Shown piece by piece: positions 6,678-15,371 of a stretch of 35,045 nucleotides of DNA. The position numbers were made by a program, and so were the translations under genes. A model generated the notes under the pieces. That model did no database searches. It was not told the origin of the DNA and was given only the letters and a program-made list of their open reading frames with translations. Position 1 is the stretch's first letter; every line of letters starts with the position of its first letter. The DNA comes from a candidate division TA06 bacterium (lineage in GTDB: Bacteria > Hydrothermota > DG-26 > E44-bin18), in NCBI GenBank assembly GCA_004376575.1, contig SOJN01000020.1:1-35045 (forward strand). The letters are read 5' to 3'.

Positions 6678-9075
6678 GAGTCCCTGATTCAGTTATGGGC
6701 GCGAGAAGAGCTCCGCCTTTATAGGTGTACAGTCCGGTCCGTTCAATATCCAGGTGAAGAAACTCCCCGGATGGCTGACCGCTCATTGCGGAAAGAATCT
6801 CTCTCGGTCCAACCCACCCTTTCTTGGACATCAAGATTTTCATATGAAGATCATCATCCTCAGACTTCATATCCACCAGAAGAGGTTTCACATCGATTGC
6901 CCTGTGTTTTTCCCCTCTGACCTGTTCTATTACGCAACTCTCTCTTGACATGAACTCCTTGACGACCCCATCAGGCATTTTGATACTCTTGACTCTGTAT
7001 TCAGCGACATCAAGAATCTCGGACAACGACCTGGATCTTGCAAAAACGGGCGTGATCCCAATTATCTTGAACCCGGCTGGAGTGGCAGAAGCTACTGAGG
7101 ACAGAAGATCCCTGCTCAATGGTCCCTCAACTACGAAGTCAAAATACTCGCATCTGGAAGTCATTCCAACAGACAGGGGCGGGCCGAAAGAGACCTTTGG
7201 TCTTGGTGAAAACCCCTGCGAGTAAACAAGCGGGACATTTGCCCGTCTCAGTGTCCTCACAACAGCTCTCATCACATCAAGATGCGATGTGAATCTTACT
7301 TCTTTCAGCTTCATGTACTTCACCCTGTGTTTCCCAACCCGGTAAGGAGATCTGGAATCCACTTTCCTTACACGCCTCCCGAATTCTCTGACAGCAGCTT
7401 CAGTTTCTGGGGCAACCTCCAGAACTGCAGTCTGGTCTGTGGGAACAGATCTCATCTTTATGAAGGACCAGGGCGTCTTTTCGTCGTCTCTCATCCTCTT
7501 GCAGTAAGAGAAAGGATCAATGCCTGATTCTTCAAAAGAGCTCATCCACTTCGCATAGTCGAACCGCTCACTCCAACCGCCAAATCTGCACCCCTTCCTG
7601 AACGCTGCCAGAATCACGCTGGAGAGGCTCCTATCCCCTCTTGACATAACAGCTTCCAGAAAAGAGACGTGTGGGTCGTGCCAACCAACCTCGATCCCTT
7701 TCCCCTTCAGTTGAGCCTTTATGTATTTGGCTTTCAGGAAAAGTTCCTCCACACCTTCCTGCTCCTCTTTCTCAAAGGGCGTATGAGGCTTTGGTACAAA
7801 GCTGGACACAGACACCTTGAGCCGGCCGCCCTTGGCCTCACTCGATATCCTCTTGCACAGTCCCACAATGCCCTCAATATCTTCATCACTCTCAGACGGA
7901 AGACCAATCATGAAGTACAGTTTTACCCGGCCAAAACCGAGACCATAAGCTGTCTTTGTACTCTGTATGATCTTGTCTTCAGACATTGGCTTTCCTATCC
8001 TACGTCTCAGTCTTTCAGTTCCAGCCTCAGGAGCAAGAGTCACCGAGGTCTTCCTTACAATTTTAAGGGCGGACCCAAGCTCCTCCGTTAGCGCGTCGGC
8101 TCGGACTGAGGAGAGGGAGAGTGAGGTCTTGGTCATATTCAAGATTTCTTCCAACTTTCTCAGGAGATCTATCAGATGAGGATAATCTGCCGGGGACAAG
8201 GAGACGAGCGACATCTCCTCCCACCCTGAGCTTCGAAGGCCTTTCTTGACCAGCTCAAGTATGTCTGAAGGGGATCTCTTTCTCAGCGGACCATACATGA
8301 CGGCCGACTGGCAAAACTTGCAGGAGCGGGGACAGCCTCTCATCATCTCGACGGCAAACCTGTCATGGGTAATTCCGCAATAAGGGACTATAGGTTCACC
8401 GGGGAAATCCTCCAGGGACAGCGTTTTTGTGACTCTTTTCGTGATTTCGGCAGGGGTGCCCAAAGAGGGAACGTAGCTTCCAGGTATCTGCGCAAGCGCC
8501 GCCAGTGTTTCTCCTCTGCTGGTCTTCTCCTTTTTCGTTCTCAGCAGAACTTCAGCGAGCTCCTTGACTGACTCCTCTCCGTCTCCTATGAAGAAACAGT
8601 CGATGAACTCTGCCAGAGGTTCAGGATTGAGGCAGCAAGGGCCTCCCGCTATGACCAGAGGATGAGTTTCTTCTCTGTCCGCAGACCTGAGCGGCAATCC
8701 TGACAAGTCAAGCATATTCAGGATGTTTGTGTAGGTCAGCTCGTATGCAACCGAGAAGGCCACCACGTCAAACTGACCAACCGGAACCCCAGACTCTAGC
8801 GCAAACAAAGGGATGCTGTTCTTTCTCAGCAGATTTTCCATGTCTGTCCAGGGAGCAAAGAACCTTTCACAGGCTATCTGAGGAAACTTATTCAGAAGAT
8901 GGTAGACTATGCGAACACCAAGATTGGACATTCCAATTTCATATCTATCGGGATAGGCAAGAGCAACTCTCAAGTTTACAGAATTGTGATCTTTGTGGAT
9001 GGAGTTGAACTCGTTACCCACGTAGGTCGCAGGCCTTCTCACGTACGGAAGGAGACTTTCCACGTCAACCTTCAT
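6670..9075 (-). CDS. Fused radical SAM (TIGR03960-like) and DUF2344 (TIGR03936-like) protein
   Basis: 801 aa. The N-terminal region resembles B12-binding-type radical SAM proteins (GMSNLGVRIVYHLLN, LVIAGGPCCLNPEPL). The [4Fe-4S] site is C248-x3-C252-x2-C255 in RGCPRSCKFC. SAM-domain landmarks follow (SLSPADYP, LAPEAGTERLRRRIGKP, VKLYFMIGLP). From about residue 590 the DUF2344 part starts (KLKEVRFTSHLDVMRAVVRT, YSQGFSPRPKVSFGPPL). In many genomes these are adjacent genes; here they are one protein. The molecular role is not established; conserved linkage to rng suggests RNA or ribosome metabolism. The ATG overlaps the porB stop by 4 bp (ATGA), and the end overlaps rng. Confidence 0.93.
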   Translation of the reverse strand: MKVDVESLLPYVRRPATYVGNEFNSIHKDHNSVNLRVALAYPDRYEIGMSNLGVRIVYHLLNKFPQIACERFFAPWTDMENLLRKNSIPLFALESGVPVGQFDVVAFSVAYELTYTNILNMLDLSGLPLRSADREETHPLVIAGGPCCLNPEPLAEFIDCFFIGDGEESVKELAEVLLRTKKEKTSRGETLAALAQIPGSYVPSLGTPAEITKRVTKTLSLEDFPGEPIVPYCGITHDRFAVEMMRGCPRSCKFCQSAVMYGPLRKRSPSDILELVKKGLRSSGWEEMSLVSLSPADYPHLIDLLRKLEEILNMTKTSLSLSSVRADALTEELGSALKIVRKTSVTLAPEAGTERLRRRIGKPMSEDKIIQSTKTAYGLGFGRVKLYFMIGLPSESDEDIEGIVGLCKRISSEAKGGRLKVSVSSFVPKPHTPFEKEEQEGVEELFLKAKYIKAQLKGKGIEVGWHDPHVSFLEAVMSRGDRSLSSVILAAFRKGCRFGGWSERFDYAKWMSSFEESGIDPFSYCKRMRDDEKTPWSFIKMRSVPTDQTAVLEVAPETEAAVREFGRRVRKVDSRSPYRVGKHRVKYMKLKEVRFTSHLDVMRAVVRTLRRANVPLVYSQGFSPRPKVSFGPPLSVGMTSRCEYFDFVVEGPLSRDLLSSVASATPAGFKIIGITPVFARSRSLSEILDVAEYRVKSIKMPDGVVKEFMSRESCVIEQVRGEKHRAIDVKPLLVDMKSEDDDLHMKILMSKKGWVGPREILSAMSGQPSGEFLHLDIERTGLYTYKGGALLAPITESGTHA

Positions 9076-9971
9076 CGATCAACCTCCACCCTGGCAAGGA
9101 GCCTGTTCCACTCAGTGTCCGTCGTTTTCTGTATCTCTTCAATCTCTTTGGCTGTCAAATGCTTGAACCTGCCTTGCATCTTTACATAACCTCCAACCGG
9201 AATCCCCTTGGGCTGGACTGTTATCCTGTAATCAGTCCCATTCTCCACTTCGTAAAGTGGAAATGTCTTTGACTCAACAGCCATTCTTGCCAGCTTTATT
9301 GTCAGTTCAGGAGAGTATCTCCAACCGGGAGGACACGGGCTGAGTATGTGGATGAAGCGCGCTCCTCTTATCTTCTTGGCCTTTCTCACCTTTGCCTTCA
9401 AATCCTCTGGATACGCCACGGAAGCAGTCGCAGCATACGGTATACGATGAGCAGCCATTATCTCAACCATATTCTTCTTGCGTGTGAGTTTTGGATGTCT
9501 TGCAGGTGTGGTTGTTGTCCAAGCCCCTTTGGGTGTAGCTGAGCTTCGTTGAATTCCGGTGTTCATGTAGGCCTCATTGTCGTAGCAGACATATATGAAA
9601 TCGTCGTCTCTTTCTGCGGCTCCTGAAAGGGCCTGAATGCCGATATCGAATGTACCACCGTCTCCTGCCCAGGCCACAACCTGAATGCCCTTTTTCTTCT
9701 TCACCTCAAAAGCAGCTCTTATGCCCGATGCGCATGAGGCTGCGGTCTCGAAGGCTGTGTGATAGATTGGAATTCTGAAACCTGAATAGGGAAAAGGACC
9801 AGCGATTATCGTATAGCAGCAGGCAGGTAGAACCAATACCGTTCTCTTTCCCAGAACAGTCAGCACATGACGCATTGCTACTGGAGCACCGCACCCCTGA
9901 CATGCCAGGTGACCCGAAGTCATGATCCCGCTTTCTAAGACATCCAAATCTACGTCTTCAGGCCTACCCAT
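9072..9971 (-). CDS. porB: 2-oxoacid (probably pyruvate):ferredoxin oxidoreductase, beta subunit
   Basis: 299 aa, the TPP-binding subunit. Cysteines C24 and C27 (HLACQGCGAP), C51/C52 (LPACCYTI) and C213 (LSPCPPGW) fit the proximal [4Fe-4S] cluster. The TPP/Mg motif runs from GDGGTFDIG (about 104) to YDNEAYMNTGIQ. These features match PorB more than the two-subunit KorB type. With PorA and PorG it would oxidise pyruvate or a related 2-oxoacid plus CoA to acyl-CoA, CO2 and reduced ferredoxin in the cytosol. GAGGAGG precedes the ATG by 7 nt, inside the end of porA (22-bp overlap). The substrate cannot be fixed from sequence. Confidence 0.92.
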   Translation of the reverse strand: MGRPEDVDLDVLESGIMTSGHLACQGCGAPVAMRHVLTVLGKRTVLVLPACCYTIIAGPFPYSGFRIPIYHTAFETAASCASGIRAAFEVKKKKGIQVVAWAGDGGTFDIGIQALSGAAERDDDFIYVCYDNEAYMNTGIQRSSATPKGAWTTTTPARHPKLTRKKNMVEIMAAHRIPYAATASVAYPEDLKAKVRKAKKIRGARFIHILSPCPPGWRYSPELTIKLARMAVESKTFPLYEVENGTDYRITVQPKGIPVGGYVKMQGRFKHLTAKEIEEIQKTTDTEWNRLLARVEVDR

Positions 9972-11101
9972 ATAATCTCCTCCTCAGGTTCATCCGCCTT
10001 CATAGTTGACTCTATGATCTGTCTCACAGTCTGTGGAGTTATGTCCCTCCCGCCAAGCCCGGCAACATAGCCGAAAATAGGCTTGCGACCTTCCTTGTAC
10101 ATAATGGATCTGATCTCCGATGCGAAAATACCCCCGTGTCCAAAGGAGATATTTCTGTCTATTACTGCCACTTTCTTGCATCTCTTAAGAACCTTTCTTA
10201 TCTCTTCGGCTGGAGAAGGTCTGAAAACTCTGACTTTCAACAGTCCAACCTTCACTCCCTCATTTCGCATTTTTTCTATGGTGTATCTGGAGGTTGATGA
10301 CACTGTTCCTGAAGTAACCACAATTGTCTCTGCGTCATCACACATGTATGGTTCTACAAGCCTGTACTGCCTGCCAAAAGTCTTGTTAAACTCAGCGTGG
10401 GCCTTTTCCACGACATCCAGCGTATTCTCCATTGCCTTCTGAATCTTGTATCTAAACTCAAAATAGACATCCGGAGTAGCAAGGCCACCAAACGCATGAG
10501 GTTCATTGACATCAATCTTAAAGGGGGCCTTGTAAGGAGGGAGATAGGTATCAACCAGTTTCTGATCGGGTATATCGACGGGCTCGAACGTGTGAGAAAG
10601 CACAAAAGCATCCAAGACCAGCATGGAAGGAAGCATGACCTGTTCTGATATCTTGAAAGCCTGAATGACCGTATCCAGGACCTCCTGGTTGGACTCACAG
10701 TAGAACTGTATCCAGCCCGTATCCCTCTGCGAAAGTGAGTCATTCTGGTCTGTCCAAATCGACCACGGCGCTGCCATGGCTCTGTTCACGTTTACCAGCA
10801 CTATTGGCAACCTTGCTCCAGCGGCCCAGTGTAACAGTTCATGCATCAGAGCAAGCCCTTGCGCACTGGTGGCCGTAAAAGCCCTTGCACCGGTCGCGGA
10901 GGCCCCAATGCAGGCTGCCATTGCCGAGTGCTCGGATTCAACCTTTATAAACTCGGTACCTGTCTTCTTCTCAGCACACATTTCGGAGAGAAGCTCGACA
11001 ATCTGGGTTTGGGGTGTTATAGGGTAGGCTGCAATAACCTCAGCTCTGGAGAGCATGGCGCCGTGTGAAGCCGCATGATTCCCTGCAATCACCTTTCTCA
11101 T
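9950..11101 (-). CDS. porA: 2-oxoacid:ferredoxin oxidoreductase, alpha subunit
   Basis: 383 aa. The N-terminal pyrimidine-binding domain shows the family start GNHAASHGAMLSRAEVIAAYPITPQTQIVE, including the YPITP motif. ESEHSAMAACIGASATGARA and TSAQGLALMHE follow, then the domain II/III part with VTSGTVSSTSR and GLLKVRVFRPSPAEEI. It pairs with PorB to complete the TPP site. Its ATG overlaps the porG stop by 4 bp (ATGA), leaving no room for a porD gene between them. Coupling with porG and porB indicates equal expression. Confidence 0.93.
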   Translation of the reverse strand: MRKVIAGNHAASHGAMLSRAEVIAAYPITPQTQIVELLSEMCAEKKTGTEFIKVESEHSAMAACIGASATGARAFTATSAQGLALMHELLHWAAGARLPIVLVNVNRAMAAPWSIWTDQNDSLSQRDTGWIQFYCESNQEVLDTVIQAFKISEQVMLPSMLVLDAFVLSHTFEPVDIPDQKLVDTYLPPYKAPFKIDVNEPHAFGGLATPDVYFEFRYKIQKAMENTLDVVEKAHAEFNKTFGRQYRLVEPYMCDDAETIVVTSGTVSSTSRYTIEKMRNEGVKVGLLKVRVFRPSPAEEIRKVLKRCKKVAVIDRNISFGHGGIFASEIRSIMYKEGRKPIFGYVAGLGGRDITPQTVRQIIESTMKADEPEEEIIWVGLKT

Positions 11102-11670
11102 CTCCTACCCCCGGTCTTCCTCCCGATACGAACTGCGTCGAATGCCTCCCTGGCTGCCTTCTCATTCGACGCTAGGTTGGTCGGGACTTCCTCTCTTATA
11201 GCCTCTACCACTGACTCAATGCTGACAAGACCGGTTATCCGGACAAAGGCGCCCACTATCGATGTATTCACTATTGGTGAGGCCTTGGTGCCCAGCCCGT
11301 ACTTTAGAGCTATTTTTGTGGCATCCACAGAGGCAACATTGAACTGCTCTGGTGCATCAATCTCATGTGGAGGCAGTTTACTGTTTATCAGTGCCCATCC
11401 ACCGGCTTTCAAGCCTTCAGTCACATCTACCACAGGCATTAGAGTATGGTCGAGCACGATTATGTGGTCAGGCTCATATATTCTGCACCGCAAGTTTATG
11501 AGATTGTCATCGACTCTGGCATAGGCTGCTACCGGAGCACCTCTTCTCTCCACACCAAACTCGGGGAAAACCTGAACAAACTTGCCTGCCTTGAAAAAGG
11601 CGGACGCCAGCACCTTTGAGGCGACAACAGTTCCTTGTCCTCCTCTGCCGTGTATTCTTATTTCTATCAT
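11098..11670 (-). CDS. porG: 2-oxoacid:ferredoxin oxidoreductase, gamma subunit
   Basis: 190 aa. It starts with the family motif IRIHGRGGQGTVVASKVLA and has PEFGVERRGAPVAAYARVDD, both typical of PorG, then NTSIVGAFVRITGLVSIESV. In known enzymes the gamma subunit holds the CoA-binding domain. A GAGGT site lies 7 nt upstream of the ATG. It is the first gene of the coupled porGAB-radical SAM-rng set. A separate or fused delta (2x[4Fe-4S] ferredoxin) subunit is absent: the C-terminus has no cysteine cluster. Confidence 0.93.
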   Translation of the reverse strand: MIEIRIHGRGGQGTVVASKVLASAFFKAGKFVQVFPEFGVERRGAPVAAYARVDDNLINLRCRIYEPDHIIVLDHTLMPVVDVTEGLKAGGWALINSKLPPHEIDAPEQFNVASVDATKIALKYGLGTKASPIVNTSIVGAFVRITGLVSIESVVEAIREEVPTNLASNEKAAREAFDAVRIGRKTGGRR

Positions 11671-12007
11671 TTACATTACCTCAGAATATATAGCTTATTT
11701 CAGGACGATAATACTATTTTTTGTGATTAGGCCTGTCCATACTCCAGCCACTTTTTCTCCAATTCGAGTATAACCCAGAAGAGAACCGATAGCAAGTGTA
11801 CCCTCTTGGCCAGGGAGACAGAAAAAGGCAGAGTCCCGTCTCCAGCTCCGTTCTTAGGCGATAAAACTAGAATTAAGTCCGGTGCCCCTGCACAATTTCC
11901 GGGCTCTATTCTGGCATTCTGGACAAGACAAAAATGGAGTTTGAGAAAAACTGGTATCGCCGCTGTCGCGACGACATGGAGAGCACCTGCCAATCTACCT
12001 CTCTTAA
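11671..12007. other. 337-bp gap between the GGDEF gene and porG
   Basis: No recognisable gene. On the minus strand 11727-11993 is open for 88 codons from a TTG with GAGAGGT 3 nt upstream; the product (TAAIPVFLKLHFCLVQNARI etc.) matches nothing I know and I do not call it. GGAGAC (11814-11819) and GTCTCC (11838-11843) form a short hairpin. The last 60 bp before porG are AT-rich and could hold its promoter, but no good -35/-10 pair was found. Confidence 0.4.
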
Positions 12008-13288
12008 TCAGCTCTGAGTAACGGCCGCCATGTCGGTTCTAAATGCTACCACTCTATTCTTTCCCGCCCTTTTCGCCGCATACAGCGCCTTGTCAGCTGA
12101 CTCAAGAGCGGTCTCTGTATCGTTTGCATCTTCTGGATAACTTGCGACTCCGCCGCTGATAGTCAATTTCCCGCCTGGTTGGGTCTCTTCTCCCGGGAAC
12201 TTCTCCCTCTCAACCAGGAACCTTATTCGCTCCGCTAACCTATAAGCACCTTCTTTGTTCACATGGGGCACGATTATTATGAACTCTTCTCCCCCGTATC
12301 GCGCAGGGATGTCTATCTGACGAGTGTTCTCTCTAAGCAACTGCCCTATGCGCCTCAGTACCTCGTCACCGGCAGGATGGCCGTGCTGGTCATTGTAGCT
12401 CTTGAAGTGGTCAATATCGAACATTATGAAACTAAGCATGTGACCTATGTCTTTGTATCTTGTTATTCTGCTTGCTTCAATTTCAAGAAGTTCCTTGAAT
12501 TTCCTCTTGTTGAAGAGCTGTGTTAGGCCATCAGTATCTGCAAGATGTTGGGTCTTTTCAAAAAGCTTGGCGTTCTCCATTGCCATGGCGCCGATACTGG
12601 CAATGGTACGCAATATGACCTTTTCCAGTTCCGTGCAAACATTCAACCTTGACAAGTTCAAGACCCCCATGAGCTCATCTCTGAAGTAAAGAGGTGCACA
12701 AATCTCGGTAATGAGACCACTGTGTGTTGTCTCTTCTATCCTCTCTCTTACGATGTTGCTCTCCTTCTCGAAGTCCTTTCTTGCCATGATTACCCTTTTC
12801 ACCGCCGTATAACCTATGAAACCTTCACCCATATTGATTGTGAGATCCCTCGGAACCTCAGCCGGAAGGCCATAGGCCAAGTGCAGCTTCAGCTTCTTCC
12901 CATCCGCGGTGGGAAGAAAGAAGGATGCCTCACCAGCGTCCAGAATCTTTTCCACCGCAGACATGAGCCTCTTGGGTATCATTTCTCTGCTCTCGAGCGA
13001 GCCAAGGTCTCTCGCCAGATCCTGCATGAGAGTAAGCTGTGCTGTCTTGTGACTAATCTCAGATTCAAGCGACTCTACATTGTCTGATATGGCTCTCACC
13101 CGTTCCCGAGAATCAGCCTCTATCTTCTTTATCCTGGCCTGGACAGCCTGTATCTTGGCCTTGGCAAGCGCCCTCTCGACCGCAGATTTCCGGTATGTAG
13201 TTACTGCCAGAGTAATCGTGACAAGAAGAGCAAGTCCGAGAAATACAAGTATAGGCAAAAGATTTGAGAATTGGCCCATTGACATCAT
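12008..13288 (-). CDS. Membrane-anchored GAF-GGDEF diguanylate cyclase
   Basis: 426 aa. One transmembrane segment (about 8-31, LLPILVFLGLALLVTITLAV) is followed by a coiled coil (about 40-90), a GAF domain (about 95-245, with GEGFIGYTAVKRVIMARKDF and ICAPLYFRDELMGVLNLSR) and a GGDEF domain (about 250-420). The active motif is GGEEF (332-336), a functional variant. The allosteric I-site RQID (323-326) sits exactly five residues before it, so product inhibition is likely. It should make c-di-GMP from two GTP. The ATG overlaps the purC stop (ATGATG), so it is co-translated with purB-purC. The signal sensed by the GAF domain is unknown. Confidence 0.93.
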   Translation of the reverse strand: MMSMGQFSNLLPILVFLGLALLVTITLAVTTYRKSAVERALAKAKIQAVQARIKKIEADSRERVRAISDNVESLESEISHKTAQLTLMQDLARDLGSLESREMIPKRLMSAVEKILDAGEASFFLPTADGKKLKLHLAYGLPAEVPRDLTINMGEGFIGYTAVKRVIMARKDFEKESNIVRERIEETTHSGLITEICAPLYFRDELMGVLNLSRLNVCTELEKVILRTIASIGAMAMENAKLFEKTQHLADTDGLTQLFNKRKFKELLEIEASRITRYKDIGHMLSFIMFDIDHFKSYNDQHGHPAGDEVLRRIGQLLRENTRQIDIPARYGGEEFIIIVPHVNKEGAYRLAERIRFLVEREKFPGEETQPGGKLTISGGVASYPEDANDTETALESADKALYAAKRAGKNRVVAFRTDMAAVTQS

Positions 13289-13998
13289 CCCATCTCACAG
13301 ATTCGTTTCCGCACTTCCCTGTATGCCTCCTCAATGCCACCCAGGTCTTTTCTGAACCTGTCCTTGTCAAGTTTTTCCTTGGTTTCGCTGTCCCAAAACC
13401 GACATGTATCCGGAGATATCTCATCCCCGACAAGAATCTCATCGCCTGAGGCACCGAATTCCAGCTTGAAATCGACAAGGTCGATATTTCTGTCCTTGAG
13501 GAACGCCTTTAATACCTCATTTGCTCTGAAGGCAGCATCCTCCATCTTTTCTAGAGTCTTCTCTTCAACAAGACCCAAGGCCCTGATATGGTACTCGTTG
13601 ATCAACGGATCATGGAGTTCATCATCTTTAAGATGGTACTCAAGAACAGCAGACTTAAGGGTTTCACCCTCCCGAATACCAAGCCTCCTTGACATACCGC
13701 CTGCTACAGTATTCCTAATAGTGACCTCGATAGGAAACATCTGGAGACCCTTTACGAGCATGTCAACCTCATCCAGCTTCTCAACAAAATGGTTGCTTAC
13801 CCCATTTGAGGCGAGAACTTCGAAGAGCCTTGCAGAAATCGCATTGTTGTAGGCACCCTTTCCCTGGATAATTCCTTTCTTATCGCCATCTCCTGCAGTT
13901 GCATCGTCTTTGAAAGTCTGAATCAGAAGTTCAGGTTGATCGGTCTCATACAAGATCTTCGCCTTTCCTTCGTAGAGCTTTTTCCCTTTCTTAGTCAC
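13285..13998 (-). CDS. purC: Phosphoribosylaminoimidazole-succinocarboxamide synthase
   Basis: 237 aa, the usual length. Family landmarks: LYEGKAKILYETD at the N-terminus, VEVTIRN-type segment PIEVTIRNTVAGGMSRRLGI, and the signatures LVDFKLEFG and GDEISPDTCRFWD. It joins CAIR and aspartate with ATP to form SAICAR in purine synthesis. Its ATG overlaps the purB stop by 4 bp and its stop overlaps the diguanylate cyclase start. The order purB-purC places the enzymes making and splitting SAICAR side by side. Confidence 0.96.
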   Translation of the reverse strand: MTKKGKKLYEGKAKILYETDQPELLIQTFKDDATAGDGDKKGIIQGKGAYNNAISARLFEVLASNGVSNHFVEKLDEVDMLVKGLQMFPIEVTIRNTVAGGMSRRLGIREGETLKSAVLEYHLKDDELHDPLINEYHIRALGLVEEKTLEKMEDAAFRANEVLKAFLKDRNIDLVDFKLEFGASGDEILVGDEISPDTCRFWDSETKEKLDKDRFRKDLGGIEEAYREVRKRICEMG

Positions 13999-15290
13999 TC
14001 CACACCCGCCCTTTCGAAAATCCTATCAACATTCTTCAAGTGTTCTTCCATGTCAAAACATGCATCTAACTCATCAGTTGTGAGCTTATCCCTGAGCTCT
14101 TTGTCTTCAAGAAGTACGTCTCTCAAGTTTTTGCCGGACTCTAAGGCAACGGTCGCATTTCTCTGGACTATCTCGTAGGCCTCCTCCCTGGACAAACCTT
14201 TCTTCACCAGTTCCAGCAGAACCCTTTCAGAGAAGACCAGCCCCTTGCTCATTGAAATATTCTCAAGCATTTTCTCTTTATGCACGGCAATGTTGTCAAC
14301 CACGTCTTTGAATTTCCGGAGCATGTAGTCAACCATGATAGTGCTGTCAGGAATAATCACCCTTTCTGAAGAGGAATGGCTTATGTCCCTTTCACCCCAG
14401 AGTGCTATATTCTCAAGACTGGCAAGAGCATTGGTCCTCACCAATCTGGCAAGCCCACACATCCGTTCGCATACTATTGGGTTTCTCTTGTGAGGCATGG
14501 CTGAACTACCCTTCTGGCCTGATCTGAACGGTTCTTCCAGTTCTCCAATCTCGCTCCTTTGAAGAGATCTCACCTCCGTGGCGAACCTCTCTATAGACGC
14601 GGCCGTTATGGCGAGAACATTCAGATAATAGGCATGCCTGTCCCGCTGAACAATCTGCGTGGACACAGGCTCCGGCTGCAACTCGAGCTTCTCGCAGACG
14701 TATTTCTCGACATCCGGACTTATGTTACCATAATTGCCGACTGCGCCGGAAATCTTGCCGAAGGAGATCTCATCAACAGCCGTCTCCATGCGCTCCCTGT
14801 TGCGGACGACCTCCACGTACCAAGAGAGAAACTTCAGACCAAGGGATGTAGGCTCAGCCTGAATACCGTGAGTCCTACCGAGAATTGGAGTCCATTTGTA
14901 CTCAAGGGCCTTGGTTTTCAATGAACTGACCAGAGCATCTAGATCTTCAATGATGATTTGGCCCGCTTCCCTCATCAGAATCGCCAGCGTCGTGTCCAGT
15001 ACATCAGAAGAAGTCATACCCAGATGGACATATCTGGCATCGGGCCCTATATGATTGGCAAGGCTCGTCAAGAAAGCTACAACATCGTGCCTCACCTTTT
15101 TTTCAATCGTCGATATCTCTTCAAGATCGTAGCTGGCCTGGGACCTGATTCTCTTCGCAGACTCTTTGGGAATCAGACCCAGTTCTGCCTGGGCTTCACA
15201 TGCTAGTATCTCAATTTCAAGCCAAGTATCAAACTTCTTCGTCAAAGACCATACTTGGCCCATCCGGGGGAACGTATACCTAGAAATCAT
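13995..15290 (-). CDS. purB: Adenylosuccinate lyase
   Basis: 431 aa from the ATG at 15290 (MISRYTFPRMGQVW), the normal start of this family. The frame stays open to 15341, but that extension overlaps a near-consensus promoter (15322-15351), so the longer form is unlikely. Signature GSSAMPHKRNP is present, as are HLGMTSSDVLDT and the catalytic His region GRTHGIQAEPTSLG. The enzyme splits SAICAR to AICAR and adenylosuccinate to AMP, each releasing fumarate. First gene of purB-purC-GGDEF. The ribosome site (AGGGACC) is weak. Confidence 0.96.
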   Translation of the reverse strand: MISRYTFPRMGQVWSLTKKFDTWLEIEILACEAQAELGLIPKESAKRIRSQASYDLEEISTIEKKVRHDVVAFLTSLANHIGPDARYVHLGMTSSDVLDTTLAILMREAGQIIIEDLDALVSSLKTKALEYKWTPILGRTHGIQAEPTSLGLKFLSWYVEVVRNRERMETAVDEISFGKISGAVGNYGNISPDVEKYVCEKLELQPEPVSTQIVQRDRHAYYLNVLAITAASIERFATEVRSLQRSEIGELEEPFRSGQKGSSAMPHKRNPIVCERMCGLARLVRTNALASLENIALWGERDISHSSSERVIIPDSTIMVDYMLRKFKDVVDNIAVHKEKMLENISMSKGLVFSERVLLELVKKGLSREEAYEIVQRNATVALESGKNLRDVLLEDKELRDKLTTDELDACFDMEEHLKNVDRIFERAGVE

Positions 15291-15321
15291 AGGCTGGTCC
15301 CTGTCTTCTGCCAAGCGTATT

Positions 15322-15351
15322 ATTATACCCGCACTGCCCACCTTTTGTCAA
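15322..15351 (-). promoter_or_regulatory. Consensus promoter for purB-purC-GGDEF
   Basis: Minus strand: TTGACA (15346-15351), 18-bp spacer, TATAAT (15322-15327); both hexamers are perfect. The predicted start is near 15315, about 25 nt before the purB ATG at 15290. It allows the purine genes to be expressed apart from the upstream protease operon. Confidence 0.85.
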
Positions 15352-15371
15352 CTCTTTTAGGCCGCTACGCT

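Noticed and set aside
13334-13852. 172-codon plus-strand frame
   Set aside because: Antisense to purC; low-complexity Ser-rich product.
15291-15341. Longer N-terminus for purB
   Set aside because: It overlaps the perfect -10 box of the purB promoter, so these codons would lie largely upstream of the transcript start.
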